A stretch of DNA of 64,000 bases from Candidatus Protochlamydia sp. (GCA_013695355.1 JACDAQ010000030.1:1-64000), one strand, 5' to 3'. Positions 24,792-34,337 are shown, counted from the first letter of the stretch. The notes: generated from the sequence alone by a model not told the origin. Numbers and translations: made by a program.

Positions 24792-25119
24792 AGATCCTCC
24801 GGGATTAAGTTTTATAATATAAATTAAATTAACTAATCTTATTATATAATATATAATTTAAAAATGAAATATATAACTAAATCTATAAATTAATTACATT
24901 TACTTATATTTTTATGAGATAATAATATAAAATGAGAATATATTTTATTTTTTACAAGAGAGGTTATCCCCTTTTCCCTCTCTGTGGACTCTTGGTTTAT
25001 ATTTGTGGCTTTTAGCAATGTTCCCACAGACAGAGCACATCACAGAGAGGGGAAGAAGATAGGGTTAGAGGGCACCAAGAAATACAAAGTTTCTTTGTGC
25101 TTGTGAGTTGAATTTTAAC
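24792..25119. other. AT-rich spacer with a CTCTCTGTGG inverted repeat
   Basis: Positions 24792-24960 are almost pure A/T and probably hold the promoter of the large minus-strand gene. CCCTCTCTGTGG at 24979 pairs with CACAGAGAGGGG ending near 25053, an imperfect inverted repeat similar in wording to the one at 48000-48139. GCACCAAGAAA..TTTCTTTGTGC near 25075-25105 is a second hairpin just beyond the yifB stop and may end that transcript. No gene is seen. Confidence 0.6.
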
Positions 25120-26643
25120 TCATATTGAGCTCATTCTAAAGCTGATAGCTTCTAACAGATGCATAGGTTCAATCGTGGAAGAAGCGGCCAGGTCGGCAAT
25201 GGTACGGGAAATCCGGATCAACCTGTCACACCCTCTTGCCGTAAGGTCCATCCCTTCAATGGCCTTTTCCAAAATACCCACACAAGCTGCATTTAAATAA
25301 CAATGTTTCTTTGTCTCTGCAGAGGAAAGAAGGGAATTGGTCCTTCCGGTGCCAAGTCTTACGGCTTGAATTTTTCTCGCTTCCAACACTCGCAGAAGGA
25401 TGGTTTGTGAAGATTCTCCCTCGGCATGGGTTATAAAATCCTTGTAGCGGACAGGAGGGACGCAAATATGCATGTCTAGCCTGTCTTTTAGCGGCCCTGA
25501 TATTTTCCCCTTATACCGTTCAACTTGCGGGCTGCTGTCCCTGCATGGTTTTTCGGGATGCCCTAAATAGCCGCAAGGGCAGGGATTCATGGCAGCGACG
25601 CACATAAAAGTAGTGGGAAAAGTAAATTTACCGCTTGCGCGGCTGATCGTGACTTTTTTATCTTCAAGCGGCTGCCGTAAAACTTCTAAGGCATGTCGGG
25701 AGAATTCAGGGAGTTCGTCTAAAAATAAAATTCCCTGATGGGCAAGGGATACTTCTCCCGGCTTTGGAAAAGTTCCGCCTCCAATCAACCCCGCATAACT
25801 GATCGTATGATGCGGGGATCGAAATGGGCGCTTAGTCACCAGGTATTGCTCTTTTGAAAGTAGTCCGGCGACAGAATGGATACGGGTGACTTCTAAAGCT
25901 TCTTCCCATGTAAGGGGAGGCATAATGCCGATTAGTGCTTTGGCCATCATTGTTTTACCGCATCCCGGCGGGCCGGCTAATAAGACGTTGTGAGCACCCG
26001 CTGCGGCGATTTCAAGCGCTCTCTTTACGTGGGCCTGTCCTTTGATATCTTTGAAATCAATTAAAGAGGAACAATGTTCAAATAAGACACTTTCTTCCAA
26101 GGCTGAAATTGGGGTTAGCAATCCTGGATTTTGTAGAAATTTGACAGCTTCTTTTAAATTGTGAATAGGAAAAACTTGCAAACCTTTAACGGCAGAAGCT
26201 TCTTTTGCATTGGAAGCAGGGAGTAAAACACCTTTTTTCCCTAATTCTTTAGCCAGCAAAGCGATGGCCAACGCTCCATTGACCGGACGTAATTGTCCGC
26301 TCAAGGCTAATTCTCCCACAATCATGTATTCATGTGCCCGTTCTTCATCCTTCAACATTTTTAAGGAGCGCAGTAAACCAATGGCAATGGGAAGATCATA
26401 TAATGCCCCTTCTTTTTTTAAATCTCCAGGTGCAAGGTTGACCGTGCAATAAATTGGCCCAATGTCGAAACCTGAATTTTTTATAGCTGTTAATACTCTA
26501 TCCTTGGACTCCCGCACAGCTGTATCGGGTAGGCCAACGATCACAAGAGTGAGCTTTTCAGCTTGGCTTACATCAACTTCAACCTCAACCGGGACGGCTT
26601 CTAAACCATGTAATGAAAGGCAATGGATACGTGATAATGCCAT
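25120..26643 (-). CDS. YifB/ComM-family Mg-chelatase-like AAA+ ATPase
   Basis: ComM-type proteins are hexameric helicases that promote branch migration during natural transformation and recombination. The 507-residue protein has an N-terminal Lon-like fold (SRIHCLSLHGLEAVPVEVEV, with VNLAPGDLKKEG near 70), then the AAA+ core with Walker A LAGPPGCGKTMMAKAL near 220-235, Walker B GILFLDELPEFSRHALEVLR near 300, and a Cys-containing segment NPCPCGYLGHPEKPCRD. AAAGG precedes the ATG. Together with the ComEC-like gene it hints at retained DNA uptake. Confidence 0.94.
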   Translation of the reverse strand: MALSRIHCLSLHGLEAVPVEVEVDVSQAEKLTLVIVGLPDTAVRESKDRVLTAIKNSGFDIGPIYCTVNLAPGDLKKEGALYDLPIAIGLLRSLKMLKDEERAHEYMIVGELALSGQLRPVNGALAIALLAKELGKKGVLLPASNAKEASAVKGLQVFPIHNLKEAVKFLQNPGLLTPISALEESVLFEHCSSLIDFKDIKGQAHVKRALEIAAAGAHNVLLAGPPGCGKTMMAKALIGIMPPLTWEEALEVTRIHSVAGLLSKEQYLVTKRPFRSPHHTISYAGLIGGGTFPKPGEVSLAHQGILFLDELPEFSRHALEVLRQPLEDKKVTISRASGKFTFPTTFMCVAAMNPCPCGYLGHPEKPCRDSSPQVERYKGKISGPLKDRLDMHICVPPVRYKDFITHAEGESSQTILLRVLEARKIQAVRLGTGRTNSLLSSAETKKHCYLNAACVGILEKAIEGMDLTARGCDRLIRISRTIADLAASSTIEPMHLLEAISFRMSSI

Positions 26644-26746
26644 AAAGACCTTTGATAAAAATTATGAATTATATACTTTTTTATTGATTATGTTCGAATC
26701 TTTTCTTTGCTTTAGATATAATTAAGATTTCGATACTATTTACTAA

Positions 26747-26905
26747 CTCACCTTACGCAAAAGGAACAAAATGAAGAAGCAAGGGATTTTGAAAAATCAA
26801 TTAATTTAAAAAGCGCAGCAATATTTTACATATTGCGAGCATTTTTGAAGTTAATTGAAATTCAAAAGACCTACTTCTTCGTTAGCTCCTTTTGCGTAAG
26901 GTGAG
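26747..26905. mobile_element. 159-bp palindromic MITE with TTACTAA target duplication
   Basis: Perfect 19-bp terminal inverted repeats CTCACCTTACGCAAAAGGA occupy 26747-26765 and 26887-26905. Perfect 7-bp direct repeats TTACTAA flank it at 26740-26746 and 26906-26912. The interior also pairs along its length, with the hairpin tip at GCAATATTTTACATATTGC. There is no coding capacity. Its ends differ from the 161-bp family, yet size, whole-length symmetry and target are the same. Confidence 0.9.
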
Positions 26906-26938
26906 TTACTAATAAAATTACTTAATAATGGAGTCTTT

Positions 26939-28369
26939 ATGCCCGATTTTTGGGGTGATCTAACTCAACAGCCTTTATACACGCATGCTACTCCTCTTTA
27001 TTCCGACGTAATATATGGTATACGCCATATTTCCATCCTCATGCATCATAGCGCCTCTAATCGATGGCATGGCCATCTAGTTAAATTAGCAGCTAAAGGG
27101 GTGGCCCAAACAGGGAATTTGTTTAATTTATGGTTTTCCTCATTCGAAGGAACAGCCTTGGCAGCAATTGGTTTTATTGGAGCTTTTACTTACGGCTTGA
27201 CGAATGGACGTTCAGAGATTATTCACCGTTACACTATTAAATGCTTTGCTATTAGTTTTAATAGTTATATTAGTTCATTGATAAGTCTGAAGCATCTTTT
27301 TAAAAATGAATTTATTTCCACACACGCCAATAATATTATAACGGATCAAATTGGTTATGTTGGAGGCGCAATTTTAGCTCAGCTGGTGGTGGGCCGGATG
27401 CTATTTTTAACCAGCCGAACGCCTCATAATGGCTTAGAGGGCACATTAAATGACCGGATTCTTCGCATAGGATATTTTTTAGTCCAGCACTTCAATGTTG
27501 CGATGCAGCTCAATTTAACTTCTGCAATATTGAGAGATATAGAACAAACTTACCCCCTAATAAGAGCACAGGTACCGGCTGAACCTATTCCTCAAAGAAA
27601 TAGGGAACATTTAGAGCCGGGAAGAATTGAAACTTTTTTTTCTGTCTTTCCTCAGCATTTGGAGATGGTACGTCAATTTGATTTGAATCATTTAAGAAAC
27701 GAAGATTACCGGCAACAAATTAGTCAGGTTGCAGTCGAACTTGCCAATTTTTGCGATGTCGTCGCTATTCCAGTCTATCAACAGCCTGGCTTATTTTATT
27801 TCAATGCAAATCACCGGGATACGGGTTACAAAAATTTATTAACCACAATAATAAAAAATGCTTTAATTGAACTTTACGATCATCCCAGGTGGATTCTTTG
27901 TTGTGGAGAGACACAGGAAGAGGGTCAGGAGGCTTTAAAAGGGTCCTTTCCAGAAATTTATGTCCCTTTAGTTAACTTTGCCCAATTAAGAGAATTAGAA
28001 GGGGATTTAAGCTGTCCCCATCATTTTGTCAGCCAAGAACTACAAGGCTATAATAATAGGAGAGAGAAACTCCGTGCTGCAAAAGCTAGCCTGGCACAAT
28101 TAACTCCACTGGCAAAAGAGTTCCTAATTTATAAGCTCCTGTTAAAGGAAAATCTTTTTGAGCGGGTTGCAGAATTGACAGATGAGGAAATCGCTCAGGT
28201 CCACTTACTTTTTTTAAAGGTTGCCGAACTGGCAGGAGGACTTCTCCGAGGAAAATTGATGAGCCAGGAATTTTTCAACCTTGAAGGTCCAAATTTTCTT
28301 CAAAGCAATAATTTGTTTCAAAAGGCTTGCCAGGACGCCATCCGAGCAATTGACAATAGGGGATTGTAA
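26939..28369 (+). CDS. Membrane-associated protein of unknown function (476 aa)
   Basis: I do not recognise this protein. A TGGAG site lies 7 bases before the ATG. There is no classical signal peptide. Residues about 60-90 (FEGTALAAIGFIGAFTYGL) and 130-160 (IGYVGGAILAQLVVGRMLFL) are hydrophobic and could be membrane helices or a bilobed hydrophobic domain like that of inclusion-membrane proteins. The C-terminal 300 residues are soluble in character, with a Cys-pair ILCCGETQEEGQEAL near 320 and helical segments after. It begins 34 bases after a mobile palindrome. An Inc-like role is a guess. Confidence 0.7.
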   Translation: MPDFWGDLTQQPLYTHATPLYSDVIYGIRHISILMHHSASNRWHGHLVKLAAKGVAQTGNLFNLWFSSFEGTALAAIGFIGAFTYGLTNGRSEIIHRYTIKCFAISFNSYISSLISLKHLFKNEFISTHANNIITDQIGYVGGAILAQLVVGRMLFLTSRTPHNGLEGTLNDRILRIGYFLVQHFNVAMQLNLTSAILRDIEQTYPLIRAQVPAEPIPQRNREHLEPGRIETFFSVFPQHLEMVRQFDLNHLRNEDYRQQISQVAVELANFCDVVAIPVYQQPGLFYFNANHRDTGYKNLLTTIIKNALIELYDHPRWILCCGETQEEGQEALKGSFPEIYVPLVNFAQLRELEGDLSCPHHFVSQELQGYNNRREKLRAAKASLAQLTPLAKEFLIYKLLLKENLFERVAELTDEEIAQVHLLFLKVAELAGGLLRGKLMSQEFFNLEGPNFLQSNNLFQKACQDAIRAIDNRGL

Positions 28370-28980
28370 TCTATAACACAAGTCAACACCTAATTTTTAA
28401 CCTGAAAGCTCATGCGATTAAACCCTAACAAAGAAGAATTTAAGATAATTTGTAGCTAGCATTAATAACAGGATAAGCAGGATCGCTGAAGCGGCAGGAT
28501 TAGGACAGGATTGGATAGGTAGATTATATTGAAGGTATGATTGGCTGGATAAGAATTAAGTTTATCATATTTTGCACTTAACCGTTCCCCTCCATTAATA
28601 TTGGTGCAAATTAATGGAAGAATAGGAAAATTGAAAATGCCGATAATGCTTTTGCTTTTTTACTAAAGAAATAGTAAATGCTAATTTTTTGACGCTGCCA
28701 TTTCTTTAGAGAGGAGGTTGTTAACGATATAAGGTTTATTTCTTCTTTAGAAAAAAACAAAACTTAAAACGTCAATAATGATCAAATATGTAATTTGGTA
28801 AACAGAATTACCTGGAAGTTTACTTTCACGTAACACATTATATTTTGAAAAGACTCTCATTATAGGATTTAATATGCAGGCATGTTCTGAATGCGGAAAG
28901 CCAAAAGACAAAGAGGTATGGCCTCCCAAACATATTTAACAGATTACAAATAAGTTAATGTAAAAGCTAAATATTCGGTG
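28370..28980. other. Intergenic region with degenerate GGCAGGAT repeats
   Basis: Between 28465 and 28550 lie several related strings (CAGGATAAGCAGGATCGC, AGCGGCAGGATTAGG, ACAGGATTGGATAGG) of the kind that form a clean inverted repeat at 49624-49716. A 21-codon frame at 28874-28939 (MQACSECGKPKDKEVWPPKHI) looks like a zinc-ribbon fragment but has no ribosome-binding site, so it is noted only. I see no real gene. Confidence 0.55.
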
Positions 28981-30351
28981 TTACTTGGGTAAATATCCTG
29001 ACTCTTTTAAATAATCTGGATGCATGCCTTGGCTGCCAAGGTCCCAGCGTTGATATAAGTGGTGCCTTTTAATCTCCTCCTCACTTTTTTGGATGCCTTC
29101 TGAGTTGTAGTAAGCAGGCAAATACTGTCTTAAGACTATATTAAAAATATTTGACAAACTTTTTTTTGCAAACTCTTTTTCTAAAGGGTTGCTAGAATCA
29201 ATCTTTTCCGCTAATTGATAAACAATTTCAGCCTTATCGTCATTTTTTAATAAATCAATGATGCCCTGTAAAAAGTTTAAACTGTATAATGCACAGTTTT
29301 CATCATTTTCCTGGGTCTGCAAAGTATGGGAGGCATCAATCATAGTTACAATTCTAGTGCCATAAATACCGTACATTGTGTCTGTTTCATATTTATTTAG
29401 AGTGTGAATGAGATCAATTTTTTGGCTTTGTAATGCATCATGAATAGGCTTTTCTTCTGAACTAAGGTTTACGCCAAAGGAAGGGTTTAAAATATACCCT
29501 TCTCTTAAATCTAAATCTATTAGAGTAGATTTTCCTGAAAGTTTTTCAAAGATTTGTTCGAAAAATTTTTCACAATCACTTCCCTCTAGTAGAGCATAAG
29601 AGTGATTTTCTCTTAAATTAAAACGATTACTGATCAAATTATAATAATCATTGTTAGTGAAAGAATTGATAAAGATGGAAGCGAGATGCTTAAATGTGTT
29701 CTTTTGAATAACGGAAAGAATAGTCATTGCATGCCCATCTTTTCCGATTGGAGAAATTATAAACTCAATACCCTTGTGATCCTTTTCGATTTTATCGCTA
29801 TATTTCCCAAATTCTACACGTCTAAGGTAATCCCTTATCTCGTAGAGGTCATATCCTTTACGTGTTAATTTAATTTTACCGCTGGCTTTAGACTGCATAT
29901 TCCTAAAAATACTAGGGTCGCTGGTTCTGCTTTCATAAAATAAATCTGTCATTACGTCCTTGCGATAGGGCAGGAACATGGCATCATTTTTTGCTGCCAA
30001 TTCATAAATTTTACATTCAAAATAATCACTTTCATAGGGTTTATTTTCATCTGAATTAAGATTGGGTCTATTTTCTAGGAAATTGACAAATTTTGAATGT
30101 CTCGATAGATAATTTTGGATAATAGGATCATTAAAAAAAGCAGTTCTACATCTAGCCTGTTCCTCAGAAAGATAATTCTGATTTCTCCACCAAGCCTTTC
30201 CGGTAATAAATTCTTCTAATTTTAATTGATGCGTGTCTTCAAACGTTTGAATGGCTCGAATAAATTCTTCTCTGTTAGGTGGCGTAATGCCTGAAGTTAT
30301 ATTAAATCTACATAAATTATTATTATAATCCGTACTATTTTGAATTTGCAT
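28981..30351 (-). CDS. Candidate CE-clan (Ulp1/YopJ-like) cysteine protease, possible effector
   Basis: CE-clan proteases cut ubiquitin-like proteins or acetylate host targets; chlamydial ChlaDub proteins belong to this clan. The 456-residue protein has the three landmarks in the right order: H207 in KDGHAMTILSV (Ulp1-type HW-L motif), N229 in SIFINSF (normally DS-L, so Asp is replaced by Asn), Q347 and C353 in TQENDENCALYSLNFL, which matches Q-x-N-x-x-D/N-C-x-x-F/Y exactly in spacing. The 22-residue gap from His to Asn is near the usual one. There is no signal peptide, as expected for a type III substrate. AGGA precedes the ATG. The overall fold is inferred only from these motifs. Confidence 0.65.
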   Translation of the reverse strand: MQIQNSTDYNNNLCRFNITSGITPPNREEFIRAIQTFEDTHQLKLEEFITGKAWWRNQNYLSEEQARCRTAFFNDPIIQNYLSRHSKFVNFLENRPNLNSDENKPYESDYFECKIYELAAKNDAMFLPYRKDVMTDLFYESRTSDPSIFRNMQSKASGKIKLTRKGYDLYEIRDYLRRVEFGKYSDKIEKDHKGIEFIISPIGKDGHAMTILSVIQKNTFKHLASIFINSFTNNDYYNLISNRFNLRENHSYALLEGSDCEKFFEQIFEKLSGKSTLIDLDLREGYILNPSFGVNLSSEEKPIHDALQSQKIDLIHTLNKYETDTMYGIYGTRIVTMIDASHTLQTQENDENCALYSLNFLQGIIDLLKNDDKAEIVYQLAEKIDSSNPLEKEFAKKSLSNIFNIVLRQYLPAYYNSEGIQKSEEEIKRHHLYQRWDLGSQGMHPDYLKESGYLPK

Positions 30352-30476
30352 AAATATCCTGATTTGATTTTTATGATAATAATAGCTTCATTTTTTATTA
30401 ATGTAAATAAAAGGTTTATAAAGATATGTAGTTTCCGCTGAAGAATTTACAAAGACAATTCTTAATAGCAATTTTT

Positions 30477-31745
30477 TTAAGCTGCCTCTCGCAATTCTTC
30501 ATTTTTTATTTTTTTTTCCTTTTTCAGTTTCTCAAGCTGTAATTCAGCAAGCTTTACATTAATCCATTTTAAATTGTGATTGAGGCAAGTGATTACATTT
30601 TCTGGGAGATTAGGTCGAGTAAGAAGTAATTGGGTTGCAAGCAGTGCTTCAGAATACCGTTCCGTCCAGTAGGCGCAAATGGAAAATTCTAAAAGCAGTC
30701 CGTAATCATAAACCCACTTCTCAACAAATAATGCATCGTTTGACAATGCCTTATTAAGATAGGGATAGGCTGCCTGATAGCCTGCTTCAAAATTGTCATT
30801 GTTCCGATGGTATTGAATTAAAAAATGCAAGGGTTCGATGCGGGAAGGCCTGTACTTAAAGGCCCTTTCATACCCCTTGATGATCACTTCCTCCGGCATT
30901 TCCAAAATTTCAAACAGGCGTGCTATTTGATAAAGCGACCAAAATATTTCCTGGTCCCACCCTCCCATGCCAGCCCTTTTTTGGTAATTTAACAAGGCCA
31001 TCGAATGATTCTGGGCATCTTTATAACTTTGGGCCAAGTAAAACACATTGCGCCTGTTGAAAGGGTCATTTTTTAAAGCTTCTTCTAAAATTTGCGCATC
31101 TTTTTGAAATTTTTGAGGATCCTGCGATCGGGCTCCGTCGGTCCGCACCACATTTTTTACCTTTTCAATAATGGCGTTGGATTTGGCTTCGGGGCAATCG
31201 ACAGCTTCGTGTAATACACCCTCCCATTTCCAGTTTAATGCATTTTTGATCAATTGGACCCTGCAGTATTGCGTCCCTGCGAAGCTTGTTTTTATAAAAT
31301 AGAAATCCTTTTCCAATTTCGGTAGTTTAAAATCTTTCTCGAATTCTAAAACTTCATCTGCATCAATGAATAGACTATATTCCGCTTTTTTTTTCGCCAG
31401 GAGCAGAGCTTCATTGCGGTTATGTCCAAAATTTATCCATGGCTTTTCATGCAGTTCGCCCGGAATGTCCTTCATATATTCTTTGATAATGCTTTGAGTT
31501 CCATCTGTTGATCCTGTATCAACGATGACCCAATAATCGATCAGCGGTTTTACAGTTGCCAAGCATCGTTCGATGACGGCTTTTTCATTTTTAACGATCA
31601 TGTTAAGACAGATTTTTTTTGAATGATCTGCTGGGGCATCATCCTCACTAGGCAGAGGGGCAGGAACTTTTTCTTCAGGCTCACTATATAAAAAAAGAGA
31701 GACAAAAGAAATGGCCGCCAGGATAAAAAAAAAGTTTTTTTTCAT
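30477..31745 (-). CDS. Glycosyltransferase family 2 protein with TPR-like C-terminus
   Basis: I start at the ATG at 31745, which gives an N-terminal membrane anchor or signal sequence (MKKNFFFILAAISFVSLFLY); a longer frame adds an improbable Phe/Lys-rich leader. The 422-residue protein has the GT-A core: ICLNMIVKNEKAVIERCL near 43, VIVDTGSTDGTQ near 75-86, NRNEALLLAKKKAEYSLFID and the metal-binding DADEVLEF near 130. The remaining 250 residues form TPR-like helices (FYLAQSYKDAQNHSMALLNY). It probably adds a sugar to an envelope or secreted molecule. The acceptor is unknown. Confidence 0.88.
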   Translation of the reverse strand: MKKNFFFILAAISFVSLFLYSEPEEKVPAPLPSEDDAPADHSKKICLNMIVKNEKAVIERCLATVKPLIDYWVIVDTGSTDGTQSIIKEYMKDIPGELHEKPWINFGHNRNEALLLAKKKAEYSLFIDADEVLEFEKDFKLPKLEKDFYFIKTSFAGTQYCRVQLIKNALNWKWEGVLHEAVDCPEAKSNAIIEKVKNVVRTDGARSQDPQKFQKDAQILEEALKNDPFNRRNVFYLAQSYKDAQNHSMALLNYQKRAGMGGWDQEIFWSLYQIARLFEILEMPEEVIIKGYERAFKYRPSRIEPLHFLIQYHRNNDNFEAGYQAAYPYLNKALSNDALFVEKWVYDYGLLLEFSICAYWTERYSEALLATQLLLTRPNLPENVITCLNHNLKWINVKLAELQLEKLKKEKKIKNEELREAA

Positions 31746-31931
31746 ATTCACCAGTTTAAGACAAATTTTGCATTGCTCTGAAATGATTAAAAAAAAGAGA
31801 ATTCGTGTAAAGAAGATTACTGATTTTTTTTTAAATGAAAAAGAATAAAAAAAAAATTGCCTTTTTTTAAAAATATAGATATTACCTATGTTTTTTATAT
31901 TCATAGAAATTAACGAGCGGGTGGGAAATAT

Positions 31932-33068
31932 ATGATTTCTTTTAAAAGCATGGCCGGAATCCTTATTGCCGGTTTATTGTTTTGCAATTCTATGGAGGGA
32001 AAGGAGACTGAAGACAACCAAAAAATGCCTTTACAGGATAAGCTTGAAAGTAAATCATGCCAAACTGACGCTTTAGTTAAGCAAGAAAAGCCAGAGCTCA
32101 AGCCAGAAACAAAACCGGAACTCAAGCCCCAAGCTAAGTCTGAAAAAACTGCTGAAAAATGCGAGACCAAGCCTCCTTCTGTGCCTGAAAAAGTTGCTGA
32201 AAAGGCAAAACCTTGTCCGAAAGAAGAACCCCCAGTAAGATTGAATAAGATTTGCAGAATTTGCTGTCCTTGTGATCCTTTTTCAGTTTTCAGCTCTATT
32301 AGCCATACGGAAGGGAGGGGAATTGGGTATGTTAGAGGCTATACGAGTTTTCGCTCTCTTTTGGTTTACCATCCTTATGAAGCCTATGGCTTTCAGCCAT
32401 TTGTGGATATAAGAGACCACTTTAATTTTTTTAGCAAACGACAAGGGGCAGTGAATATCGGAGGAGGTTCAAGATACCTTTCTCCACAGCTTCAAAAAGT
32501 ATTTGGCATGGGACTCTACTACGATTATCGTCATTATCGGGGAGATTATCATCAGGCCAGTTTTAATTTAGAAATGCTAGGCTATCGTTATGACTTACGC
32601 TTTAACGGCTATTGGGCCATTAATTCCCATTCTACGCATCATCGCAAACGGGCCTTAAGCGGTTTTGATGCAGAAATTGGAATGGGTCTTAATAAATGGT
32701 GCCCTATGTCATGGCTGAATGTTTACTTTGCAGTTGGGCCTTATTATTATATTGGTGAAAATGGAATATCATCTTTCGCAGGAGGGAGGGCGCGCTTTAG
32801 CTTTGATGTCAAAAATTTCTCTTTCGAGCTTAAGGTCACCCATGACTCTCACTTTGGCCGCATTTGCCAGGGAGTTCTTGCCTGGAATTTTGTTTACGGA
32901 CAGCCTTACCTCCCTTGTAAGGGGTGTTGCTGGAGAGATTGGCTACAGGCAATGATGACGCTACCTGTGCAAAGGAATGAGATCATTGTTCTTGAAAAAA
33001 AGCACCACACTCATTCTTCAAAGCACCACTCTCATTCTTCTAGGTGTTGTAGTATATCCAATTTTTGA
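31932..33068 (+). CDS. Outer-membrane beta-barrel of inverse-autotransporter type
   Basis: A signal peptide (MAGILIAGLLFCNSMEG region) is followed by a Lys/Pro/Glu/Cys-rich stretch (about 25-110) and then a barrel of about 230 residues rich in aromatic, alternating strands. GGGSRYLSPQLQ, VFGMGLYYDYRHYRGDYHQ and ASFNLEMLGYRYDLRFNGYW follow the order of the intimin/invasin inverse-autotransporter beta-domain. The barrel is not followed by passenger Ig domains; it ends with a His/Ser/Cys tail (KHHSHSSRCC). It may therefore be a stand-alone porin-like protein of the chlamydial outer membrane, with cysteines for disulfide cross-linking. Confidence 0.8.
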   Translation: MISFKSMAGILIAGLLFCNSMEGKETEDNQKMPLQDKLESKSCQTDALVKQEKPELKPETKPELKPQAKSEKTAEKCETKPPSVPEKVAEKAKPCPKEEPPVRLNKICRICCPCDPFSVFSSISHTEGRGIGYVRGYTSFRSLLVYHPYEAYGFQPFVDIRDHFNFFSKRQGAVNIGGGSRYLSPQLQKVFGMGLYYDYRHYRGDYHQASFNLEMLGYRYDLRFNGYWAINSHSTHHRKRALSGFDAEIGMGLNKWCPMSWLNVYFAVGPYYYIGENGISSFAGGRARFSFDVKNFSFELKVTHDSHFGRICQGVLAWNFVYGQPYLPCKGCCWRDWLQAMMTLPVQRNEIIVLEKKHHTHSSKHHSHSSRCCSISNF

Positions 33069-33073
33069 GTTCA

Positions 33074-33107
33074 CTAGTGCTCTGTAAACTTTTTTACAGA
33101 GCACTAG
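33074..33107. terminator. Hairpin between convergent genes, probable bidirectional terminator
   Basis: CTAGTGCTCTGTAAA pairs with TTTACAGAGCACTAG across a short T-rich loop, a strong 14-15-bp stem. It sits between the barrel gene (ends 33068) and transaldolase (ends 33167), which converge. A T-tract is lacking after the stem on either side, so efficiency is uncertain. The same 15 bases CTAGTGCTCTGTAAA span the fumC stop at 49565. Confidence 0.6.
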
Positions 33108-33166
33108 GAAAGAAAAAAAAAGCAGAAATCACCGAGGCGTCTTTACATCGGAGAAAAAAATTTAAA

Positions 33167-34132
33167 TTAAGCTAGTTTAAAATGTTCTGAAAGGATTTTT
33201 TCAAGTTTGATTGAGTCTTTTGCAAAATTTCTAATCCCTTCTCCTAACTTTTCATAGGCCATGGCGTCTTCAGCAAGCATAAAGCGGAAAGTTTTTTCAT
33301 CCATTGGTATTTTTACGATATTCATCTCTGTGGCCTTGGCAGGATCAAGCTTCCGGTCTACATTTCCTTCTTCATGGGCTAATTCTTCTAAAAATTGAGG
33401 CGATATAGTTAATAGATCGCATCCAGCTAACTCAAGAATTTCTTCTTTGTTACGGAAGCTTGCGCCCATAATCTGTGTATTGTAGCCGAATTTTTTGAAA
33501 TAATGATAGATAGATGTCACAGAATGAACGCCTGGGTCATCTGCAGGTGCATAGCCTGGAACTCCATCATGTTTCTTGTACCAGTCCAAGATGCGGCCGA
33601 CAAAGGGGGAAATGAGTGTAGCCTGTGCCTCGGCACAATGGATAGCCTGGGGCAAGCTGAAGAGAAGTGTCATATTGCAATGTATCCCCATTTTTTCTAA
33701 CTCACGCGCGGCAAGGCCTCCTTCCCAAGTAGAAGCTAATTTGATTAAAATACGCTCTTTTGAAACTCCCATTTCTTCATATAGATCAATTAGGGATTGA
33801 CCTTTTTGAATGCTTCCTTCCACGTCAAACGAAAGCCTTGCATCAACCTCAGTGGAAACTCTTCCCGGAACTAACTTGAGAATTTCACATCCCACATTGA
33901 CCGATAATTTATCCATTAATAAGGCCAGCTGAGCTTTGGGAGAGGCAGCTCGTTGGCTATACTTAAAGGCCTCCTCCATAAGAGGCTTATAAGTAGGCTT
34001 TTCAATCGCCGATAAAATCAAGGAAGGATTTGTCGTTGAATCTGTAGGGGAATATTTTTTGATTGCATCAATATCTCCTGTATCAATGACGACCGTGGTC
34101 ATCTTTTTTAATTGGCTAAGCTTATCTGCCAT
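33167..34132 (-). CDS. tal: Transaldolase
   Basis: Transaldolase moves a dihydroxyacetone unit between sugar phosphates in the non-oxidative pentose phosphate pathway. The 321-residue protein is of the long TalB type. It contains [13 protein letters not shown] near 25-40, the active-site strand [12 protein letters not shown] with Schiff-base Lys131 (E. coli TalB Lys132), [14 protein letters not shown] and FVGRILDWY. An AAGGAG-like site lies just upstream. The 161-bp element fills the gap between this gene and the next minus-strand gene, so it could separate or modify their transcription. Confidence 0.97.
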   Translation of the reverse strand: MADKLSQLKKMTTVVIDTGDIDAIKKYSPTDSTTNPSLILSAIEKPTYKPLMEEAFKYSQRAASPKAQLALLMDKLSVNVGCEILKLVPGRVSTEVDARLSFDVEGSIQKGQSLIDLYEEMGVSKERILIKLASTWEGGLAARELEKMGIHCNMTLLFSLPQAIHCAEAQATLISPFVGRILDWYKKHDGVPGYAPADDPGVHSVTSIYHYFKKFGYNTQIMGASFRNKEEILELAGCDLLTISPQFLEELAHEEGNVDRKLDPAKATEMNIVKIPMDEKTFRFMLAEDAMAYEKLGEGIRNFAKDSIKLEKILSEHFKLA

Positions 34133-34173
34133 GAAAAACTCCTTATTCAGACTGACTAAAATAACACTATTAA

Positions 34174-34334
34174 CCTGAGTTTTGGGTTTATCTCATTGAA
34201 AGTAAGGGATATCGTGCTTTAGATTTGACCTTTCGCTCTGAAAAGAATATCAAATCGATATGCTTGAAGAGCGAAAGGGCGAATATAGGGCGCGAGATTC
34301 CCTTAATATCGAGGAGATAAACCCAAAACTCAGG
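34174..34334. mobile_element. 161-bp palindromic MITE-like element, full copy
   Basis: The termini are CCTGAGTTTTGGG... and ...CCCAAAACTCAGG, exactly 161 bp as at 4131. Flanks are CTATTAA (34167-34173) and TTATTAA (34335-34341), so six of seven bases match. The right flank supplies the stop codon of the neighbouring gene at 34338, so the insertion appears to have set or replaced that gene's end. Confidence 0.85.
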
Positions 34335-34337
34335 TTA

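Noticed and set aside
28874-28939. 21-codon frame with CSECGK zinc-knuckle look
   Set aside because: No ribosome-binding site and too short; probably a fragment or chance.
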